51,420 nt of DNA, from assembly GCA_016793535.1 (NCBI GenBank), contig JAEUHA010000140.1:1-51420 (forward strand). The letters are read 5' to 3'. The notes under the pieces were generated by a model that was given only the letters and a program-made list of their open reading frames with translations, ran no database searches and was not told the DNA's origin. Source of the stretch: Opitutaceae bacterium. Its GTDB lineage: Bacteria > Verrucomicrobiota > Verrucomicrobiia > Opitutales > Opitutaceae. Shown here piece after piece: positions 46,183 through 51,420 of this stretch. How positions within the stretch are numbered: the first letter of the stretch is position 1; each line of letters starts with the position of its first letter. Made by a program: the position numbers and the translations under genes.

Positions 46183-48990
46183 ATGCGCCTGACCCTGCGC
46201 CTGCTGGTCGTGAGCGTTGCCGCGCTCGCCGTCTGCCACCTTTCCGCCGCCGCGAGTCTCTCCGGCCGCGTTCGCGATGCCAACACCAACGCCTTCCTGC
46301 TCGGTGCCACCGTCTCCCTCCGGGAATTGAATCGCGAGGCCGCGACCGATCGCGAGGGCGGCTTCGTCTTCTCCGACGTGCCCGCCGGCACCTACACGCT
46401 CGCGACGTCGTATCTCGGTTACACCGACGCCACCCAGTCCGTCACGTTGCCCGCCGACGCGGCGCGGCCGCTCGACATCGCGATCGGTGCCGAAGTCGTC
46501 AGGCTCAAGAGCTTCGTGGTCGAGGGGGCCCGCGAAGGCCAGGCGCGCGCGCTCCAGCAGAAGCGTTCGGCGAACATGATCATGGATGCGGTCTCCGCCG
46601 ACGCCGTGGGCAAGTTTCCCGACGGCAACGCCGCCGAAGCCCTGCGGCGCGTGCCCGGAGTTTCGCTCGAGATCGACCAGAGCGAAGGCCGCTTCGTCGT
46701 CATCCGCGGCGTCGATGCCGCCCTGAACAACGTGACCCTCAACGGCCAGAACGTCGGCTCGCCCGCCGAGCAGGGCCGCCGCGGCCTGGCGATGGACTCC
46801 GTGCCGGCCGACCTCATCTCACGCCTCGAAGTCGTGAAAGCCGTCACGCCCGACCGCGACCACAACGCCATCGGCGGCTCCGTGAACATCGTCACGCAAA
46901 GCGCCTTCGACCGCGCCGAACCGTTCGCCTTCGGATCGCTGAGCGCGGGCTACAACGACTTCGCCGGCGAATGGGGCTGGCAGGCGGGCAGCGTGACCCT
47001 CGGCCGGGTGTTCGGCCCCCAGCGGAAGTGGGGTGTCATCGGCGGAGTCAGCTACTCGCGCCGCGAATACGCCTCGCAGACCTCCGATGCCATCGACTGG
47101 TCGCAGGCCGGCGCCTACTTCCGTCCCGCCACGCAGGAGTCGTTCGACTATGAGATCGAGCGCACGCGCCTCGGCGCCAACGCGGCGATCGAGTATCGTC
47201 CGCAGGACGCCCACCAGTTTTACCTCCGGTACAACTACAACGAGTTCACCGACGAGGAAGGCCGGCAGAAGACGGGTTTCAATTTCGCGCTCGGCACGCT
47301 CACCAGCCAGACCGCGACGAGCGGCGCGTACAGCCAGGGCCGGGCCACGAAGGAGTTTCGCGACTACAAGCAGAACCACCTGATCGACGCCCTCGCGCTC
47401 GGCGGCCGCAGCGAGTTTGCCGACGGCTACGTGCTCGAGTGGCAGGCCGGCAACTCGAAGGCGGAACGTGAGACGCCGCGGCGGGTGGACTGGGAGTTCC
47501 GCTCCGCGGCCAATGCCTTCCCCAACGCGTACGTCCTCGGCGGGACGATCCCGATCATCACGCCCAACGCCGCCTACTTCAACCCGGCGAGCTTTCCGTT
47601 CCGGCGCGCACGGTTCCGCACCGACATCGAGGATGAGGAGGTCTTCTCGCTCCAGGCCGACGTGCGCCGCGACGCCCGGCTCGGGGCGCTGAGTGGATTC
47701 TGGAAGGTCGGCGGCAAGCTCGTGACGAGCGAGAAGAACCAGGACCGCACCAACGCCAACTACAACCTCGCCGCCGGGGCGGCCAATCTCTTCACCCTGG
47801 GCGATTCGGGGCTCGCGGGCGCCGAGCCGGCGGGCTTCATGCGCGGTCGTTACCGGTTCGGACCCACCCTCAACCTGCCCGCGTTGCAGTCGTATTTCCG
47901 CTCGAACCCCGGGCGCTTCACCTATGACGCCGCGGGCTCGCTGGATAACTCCATCACCGCGGATTTCGATGCGACCGAGCAGGTGCGCGCCGCGTACGGC
48001 ATGGCGAGCCTCAACGTCTCGCCCACGCTCACCGTGGTCGGCGGCGTGCGCGTCGAGCACACCGAGGCGCGCTATGCCGCCAACGAGATCAACACCCGCG
48101 CCGGCGCGTTCACCGGCTACAGCCGGGTCGAGCTCACCAAGGACTACACCCAGGTGCTGCCCGGGCTGCACCTCAACTGGCGCCCCACGCGCCAGGTGGC
48201 GGTCCGCGGCGCGTGGACCAACACGTATGGGAGAACCAACTACACCGATCTCGCGCCTCGCAACGTGCTCGAGAGCGTCGATCTCGGCGGCGGAGTGTTC
48301 GAGGGCGGGCTGTCGTCGGGCAACCCGGGCCTGAAGCCCTTCGAGTCGATGAATCTCGACGTGACGGCCGAGTACTACCTGAAGTCCGCCGGCATCGTCT
48401 CCGTCGGCCTGTTCCGCAAGCGGATCGAGAATCCCGTCTACCGCCGGTCGTACACGCTGTTCAACACCACCTACGGCGGGCGCAGCTTTTCCCGTCTCGG
48501 CATCACCCGGCCGGAAAACGCCGGCACCGGCCGGATCAACGGACTGGAGCTGAACTACCAGCAGTTCTTCAACGCGCTGCCCGGGGCGTTGAGCGGCTTC
48601 GGCGTGAACTTCAACTACACGGTCACGGATTCGTCGGTCACCGTCTTCGGCCGCAGCGACGAGCTGCCGTTCTTCAAGCAATCCGACGAGATCGGCAACG
48701 TCGCGCTGCTGTATGAGAAATATGGATTCGAGGCCCGTGTCGCGCTGTCGTTCAACGCCGCCTACCTCGAGAGCGTCGGCAACTCCCGGGACAGCGACGA
48801 GTACACCGACCGGCGGCGGCCGATCGACGTCAAGCTGAGCTACCGCATCAACCCGCGGCTCCGCGTGTTCATCGACGCCCTCAACGTCAACAAGGAGCCG
48901 CTCCGCACGTACTCCGGCGAGCCGGGCCGCTCCAGCGGCTACGAGATCTACTCGTGGAACGCCAACGTCGGCGTTAACTGGCGGCTCTGA
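46183..48990 (+). CDS. TonB-dependent receptor with carboxypeptidase-like domain (TonB-Xanth-Caul type)
   Basis: 935 aa from the ATG at 46183, which starts the signal peptide MRLTLRLLVVSVAALAVCHL; the open frame to 46069 adds a non-signal extension. A carboxypeptidase-regulatory domain (SLSGRVRDANTNAFLLGATV; about 24-100) precedes the plug: SANMIMDAVSADAVGKFPDG, AAEALRRVPGVSLEIDQSEG, FVVIRGVDAALNNVTLNGQN and GGSVNIVTQSAFD. Those plug sequences are diagnostic of the TIGR01782-type receptors that import oligosaccharides in Xanthomonas and Caulobacter. The last residues are NVGVNWRL, ending in Leu rather than Phe. The secreted propeller gene at 49290 follows and could be a functional partner. 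Confidence 0.93.
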   Translation: MRLTLRLLVVSVAALAVCHLSAAASLSGRVRDANTNAFLLGATVSLRELNREAATDREGGFVFSDVPAGTYTLATSYLGYTDATQSVTLPADAARPLDIAIGAEVVRLKSFVVEGAREGQARALQQKRSANMIMDAVSADAVGKFPDGNAAEALRRVPGVSLEIDQSEGRFVVIRGVDAALNNVTLNGQNVGSPAEQGRRGLAMDSVPADLISRLEVVKAVTPDRDHNAIGGSVNIVTQSAFDRAEPFAFGSLSAGYNDFAGEWGWQAGSVTLGRVFGPQRKWGVIGGVSYSRREYASQTSDAIDWSQAGAYFRPATQESFDYEIERTRLGANAAIEYRPQDAHQFYLRYNYNEFTDEEGRQKTGFNFALGTLTSQTATSGAYSQGRATKEFRDYKQNHLIDALALGGRSEFADGYVLEWQAGNSKAERETPRRVDWEFRSAANAFPNAYVLGGTIPIITPNAAYFNPASFPFRRARFRTDIEDEEVFSLQADVRRDARLGALSGFWKVGGKLVTSEKNQDRTNANYNLAAGAANLFTLGDSGLAGAEPAGFMRGRYRFGPTLNLPALQSYFRSNPGRFTYDAAGSLDNSITADFDATEQVRAAYGMASLNVSPTLTVVGGVRVEHTEARYAANEINTRAGAFTGYSRVELTKDYTQVLPGLHLNWRPTRQVAVRGAWTNTYGRTNYTDLAPRNVLESVDLGGGVFEGGLSSGNPGLKPFESMNLDVTAEYYLKSAGIVSVGLFRKRIENPVYRRSYTLFNTTYGGRSFSRLGITRPENAGTGRINGLELNYQQFFNALPGALSGFGVNFNYTVTDSSVTVFGRSDELPFFKQSDEIGNVALLYEKYGFEARVALSFNAAYLESVGNSRDSDEYTDRRRPIDVKLSYRINPRLRVFIDALNVNKEPLRTYSGEPGRSSGYEIYSWNANVGVNWRL

Positions 48991-49002
48991 GTCGGAGGCA
49001 TG

Positions 49003-49166
49003 CAGTTGAAGGTTGAAAGCTGAAAGACCCGAACCTGACGGGACGAACAACCGGTTGGCAGATGGAAGCCACATACACCTTTCGGTGCGGGTTGCCGGTT
49101 GGCAACGGTTCCAGCCCGCGTCCGCGGCGGCACGTCTTTCAACTCTGATCTTTCAACTTTCAACTG
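49003..49166. repeat. GTTGA-rich inverted repeat, copy 2
   Basis: Left arm 49003-49028 (CAGTTGAAGGTTGAAAGCTG...) and right arm 49134-49166 (GTCTTTCAACTC...TTTCAACTG) are reverse complements, with a 7-nt gap needed on the left. Arms share the same core as 384-416/446-478. The 105-nt interior contains CCGGTTGGCA twice (49051, about 49095) and a GTTGCC/GGCAAC hairpin. It fills most of the 299-bp gap between the receptor and the propeller gene. Confidence 0.7.
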
Positions 49167-49289
49167 CATGAGTCCGGCTGAGTCCAATCGTTGTACCGGA
49201 GGCCGCAGAGAGCGTGGAGATTCCAATTCGCCGCGTTTGTCATCCGCGGGCTCTGCGCCCTCCTGTGCAATGTCTGCCCCTTCCTGCCC

Positions 49290-50150
49290 ATGAATCGTCT
49301 TTCCGTTCTTCTCCTGCTCCTGTGTCCCGCCTTTGCCGCGGAGACCCCGACCCCGCCGATCGGCCAGCTCACGACGCCCGGCTGGCGTTACGAGGAGCTG
49401 CGCCGTTACAAGGCCCCCGAGGCCGGGCAGGGCGTGGCCGTCGACCGCGAGTTCTTCTACGCGATCAACAACCACACGATCGGCAAATATCGGAAGGCGA
49501 CCGGCGAGCGCGTCGCCCAGTGGGAGGGCGGGGCGGGGGGCGAGATCATCCATCTCAACGCCGGCTTCATCCGCGACGGCCGGCTGTACGCGATCCACTC
49601 GAACTATCCCGGCGTGCCGATGCTCAGTTCGCTGGAGCTTTTCGACCCCGCGACGCTGAAGCACACGGGCTCGCATAGCTTCGGCCGGATGGACGGCTCG
49701 TTCACCTGGCTCGACCGGACGACGGTGCTCGCGGCCGGCCGCCGGGAGGAGCGCTGGATCGCGTGCTTCGTCCATTACGGCAACCGCGGCGCCGAGCCCA
49801 GTCGGGACGCGACCTGGACGCAGATCATCGCCTTCGACGACGCGTGGCGCCGCACGGGCGGCTGGGCGCTGCCGCCGGCGCTGATCGAACGCTTCGGCGG
49901 CCGCGGGTACAGCGCCTCCGGCGGCGGCTTCGGTCCGGGCGGACACCTGTATCTGACCGGCCATGACAACACCGAGCTGTACGTCGTGACCTTTCCGCAG
50001 GCGGGCTCCGTGCTGCGCTGGATCGCCACGATTCCGTTTCCGTCGGAAGGCCAGGCCTTCTGCTGGGATCCGCACGAGCCGGGCGTCCTCTATTCCATCA
50101 TCAAGAAAACCAAGGAAGTGATCGTGGGCCGGGTGACGATACCCAGGTAG
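49290..50150 (+). CDS. Secreted protein of probable beta-propeller fold, partner candidate of the TonB receptor
   Basis: 286 aa with signal peptide MNRLSVLLLLLCPAFAAE from the ATG at 49290. The mature protein is aromatic- and glycine-rich, with repeated strand patterns: GVAVDREFFYAINNHTIGKY, GRLYAIHSNYPGVPMLSSLE, GSFTWLDRTTVLAAG, GGHLYLTGHDNTELYVV and GQAFCWDPHEPGVLYSI. These blade-like repeats suggest a six- or seven-bladed propeller, a fold used by some lyases and cyclases, but I cannot assign an enzyme. Position directly after a sugar-type TonB receptor and before another suggests a periplasmic role in handling an imported compound. Confidence 0.7.
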   Translation: MNRLSVLLLLLCPAFAAETPTPPIGQLTTPGWRYEELRRYKAPEAGQGVAVDREFFYAINNHTIGKYRKATGERVAQWEGGAGGEIIHLNAGFIRDGRLYAIHSNYPGVPMLSSLELFDPATLKHTGSHSFGRMDGSFTWLDRTTVLAAGRREERWIACFVHYGNRGAEPSRDATWTQIIAFDDAWRRTGGWALPPALIERFGGRGYSASGGGFGPGGHLYLTGHDNTELYVVTFPQAGSVLRWIATIPFPSEGQAFCWDPHEPGVLYSIIKKTKEVIVGRVTIPR

Positions 50151-50686
50151 AGCTCGCGCGCGAAGGCGCAAAGGGTGCTCGAGCAGGGGTGGTTGGGAGC
50201 TGAGGCCGCGGCGGCCGCGCTGAAGTACACGGCCGTCCGACATAGCCCCCATCGCCGCTTAGCGTGAGCAACCACCGGTCTCGCGCGAAACCGCGAAGGG
50301 CGCGAAGCCGGCCGGCGCCGGGCCAATTGGCCGGCGCGGATGATCGGGGAGTATCCGCGTGATTCGCTCAGCTATGCCCAAGACTGCACGCGGGCCGCGG
50401 GGACTCTGTCGCAATTCTGCCAAACCGTTGACCACGGATTTCGCGGATAACACCGCTGAAAACAGCAAGACCGGCCGCGTTGACTGGCTTGTATCCGTGC
50501 CATCCGTGCTATCCGCGGTCAAAGCGGTTTGACAGTGGGGGGCTTGGTTGCGGCTGCGTCGCCCCAGGAAAGCCGCGGTCAAGAACTACGTGCTGGGCGC
50601 ATCGTCCATGGGCGATTTCCCCGCTTGTCGTGTGACGCGATCGTGCAATCCTGCGCGCCGACCTCCCTTCGCAACCCCGTGACCCC
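50151..50686. other. Gene-free region with repeat fragments before the fourth TonB receptor
   Basis: 536 bp. Two short blocks CGCGCGAAGGCGCAAAG (50157 on) and CGCGAAACCGCGAAGGGCGCGAAG (50282 on, in part) resemble the core of the 171-bp repeat. GGTGGTTG (50188-50195) and CAACCACC (50269-50276) form an inverted pair that frames a GC-rich segment. The inverted repeat at 50421-50531 follows. The promoter of the receptor must lie in the last 150 bp but is not recognisable. Confidence 0.55.
50421..50531. repeat. Inverted repeat, CCACGGA-type, copy 2
   Basis: CAAACCG (50421-50427) pairs with CGGTTTG (50525-50531), and TTGACCACGGAT (50428-50439) with ATCCGCGGTCAA (50511-50522; 11 of 12). Further in, GGATAACAC and GTATCC add pairs. 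The CCACGGAT/GCCATCCGTGCTATCCG composition is like the repeat at 17951-18020 in style, although not a direct copy. Confidence 0.65.
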
Positions 50687-51420
50687 ATGAACCTCCGCCG
50701 CATTCTTGCCGTGGCGGCCGCTGTCGCCCTCGACACCGCCGTCGCTTCCGCCGCCCAAACCCCGGGCACATCCACGACCGAAGAGGTCGTATCGCTCTCT
50801 CCGTTCACCGTCTCCGACACCGACGACAAGTCCTGGCAGGCCACGACCACACTCATCGGCAGCCGGACCAACCAGGAGCTGATCAAGGTCCCGGTGAACG
50901 TCGACGTGATCACCTCCGAGTTCATGCGCGACCTCGGCGCCTTCAGCTTGGATGATGCGGCGCGGTTCGTTGCCGGCGTCGACGTCACACCGCGGCTCGA
51001 GTCGCGCAACGACGAGCGCATCAACTACCGCGGCCTCAGCACCGGCGGCATGTCGCGCAATTTCTTCACGTGGTATGTCCCGTCCGACGCCTACAACGTC
51101 GAGCGCTACGACTTCGCGAAGGGGTCGAATTCACTCATGTTCGGCGACTCGTCGCCCGGCGGCCAGGCGACGATCTACACGAAGCGCGCGCGTTCGCGGA
51201 ACGCGACCGAGTTCTTCGCGAGCGTGGGTTCCTACGACACGTTCCGCTTCCAGTTGGATGCGAACCGCCGGCTGCACGACAAGTTCTTCATGCGGGTGAA
51301 CCTCGCGAACCGCCGCAACCGGACCTACGTCAAGGGCACCAACGACGTCTTTCGCGGCGGCCACATCGCCTTCACCTACGAGCCGTTCAAGACGACGACC
51401 ATCCGCGTCGAGGGCGAGCG
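50687..51420 (+). CDS. TonB-dependent receptor, N-terminal part (3' truncated by window)
   Basis: The frame is open from the ATG at 50687 to the window edge, 244 complete codons. It has a short signal peptide (MNLRRILAVAAAVALDTAVA), then the motif VVSLSPFTVSDTDDKSWQA typical of one Opitutaceae receptor class, and the plug domain (PVNVDVITSEFMRDLGAFSL, ERINYRGLSTGGMSRNF, VERYDFAKGSNSLMFGDSSP, GGQATIYTKRA). The FGDSSPGGQATIYTK ending is the usual plug close before the first barrel strands. No carboxypeptidase-like domain is present. It may be FpvA/ferrichrome-like (this class resembles siderophore-type plugs), but the ligand is not known. Confidence 0.9.
   Translation, partial: MNLRRILAVAAAVALDTAVASAAQTPGTSTTEEVVSLSPFTVSDTDDKSWQATTTLIGSRTNQELIKVPVNVDVITSEFMRDLGAFSLDDAARFVAGVDVTPRLESRNDERINYRGLSTGGMSRNFFTWYVPSDAYNVERYDFAKGSNSLMFGDSSPGGQATIYTKRARSRNATEFFASVGSYDTFRFQLDANRRLHDKFFMRVNLANRRNRTYVKGTNDVFRGGHIAFTYEPFKTTTIRVEGE

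Overview
The window looks like a chromosomal segment of a high-GC, Gram-negative member of Verrucomicrobiota, most likely Opitutaceae. This is inferred from gene content and protein style: four different TonB-dependent receptors, a secreted Ig-like protein ending in the duplicated C-terminal module common in that family, a cytochrome c/DUF6797 propeller protein, a CE15-type esterase, and a two-gene-core sdhCAB operon with a single cytochrome b subunit. I see no phage, insertion sequence, CRISPR array or plasmid gene. No species is claimed.

Layout. 1-361: end of argG. 500-4580 (minus): an MCE/Mla-type lipid-transport operon (aromatic WPF-repeat protein, mlaE, mlaF, mlaD). 4966-6789: rsmD, rsmE and a small phosphoribosyltransferase. 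6972-7045: tRNA-Gly. 7217-10080: a GspF/PilC-type inner-membrane protein and an NtrC-like regulator whose AAA+ domain has lost its catalytic and sigma-54-contact residues. 10231-18938: carB, a DUF3568 lipoprotein, quinone oxidoreductase, purU (with an in-frame 30-bp repeat insertion), and two TPR proteins. 18999-27013: secreted and accessory genes (Ig-like protein, cytochrome c/DUF6797 protein, GxxExxY protein, a 171-bp tandem repeat, CE15 esterase). 27149-29451: exported spermidine-synthase-like protein and UDP-sugar dehydrogenase. 29515-38113 (minus): TonB receptor, TerC, TerB/DUF697 protein, second TonB receptor. 38284-41968: methyltransferase, tRNA-Pro, LysM protein, NUDIX hydrolase, PaaK-like ligase. 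42240-45882: sdhCAB. 46183 to end: TonB receptor, secreted propeller-like protein, and the start of a fourth TonB receptor.

How it fits together. Most of the window is housekeeping (arginine/pyrimidine, one-carbon, respiration, rRNA modification), interleaved with envelope functions: lipid trafficking, outer-membrane uptake, and polysaccharide or hemicellulose processing. The intergenic DNA is unusually rich in structured repeats: two copies of a 60-bp palindromic element with identical 10-bp ends, two copies of a GTTGA-rich inverted repeat, two CCACGGA-type inverted repeats, a large stem-loop before sdhC, and the 171-bp tandem array. Many start codons have no purine-rich Shine-Dalgarno sequence and instead follow a C/T-rich stretch. 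The best candidates for something undescribed are the WPF-repeat protein heading the MCE operon, the catalytically degenerate NtrC-like protein, and the dispersed repeat families.
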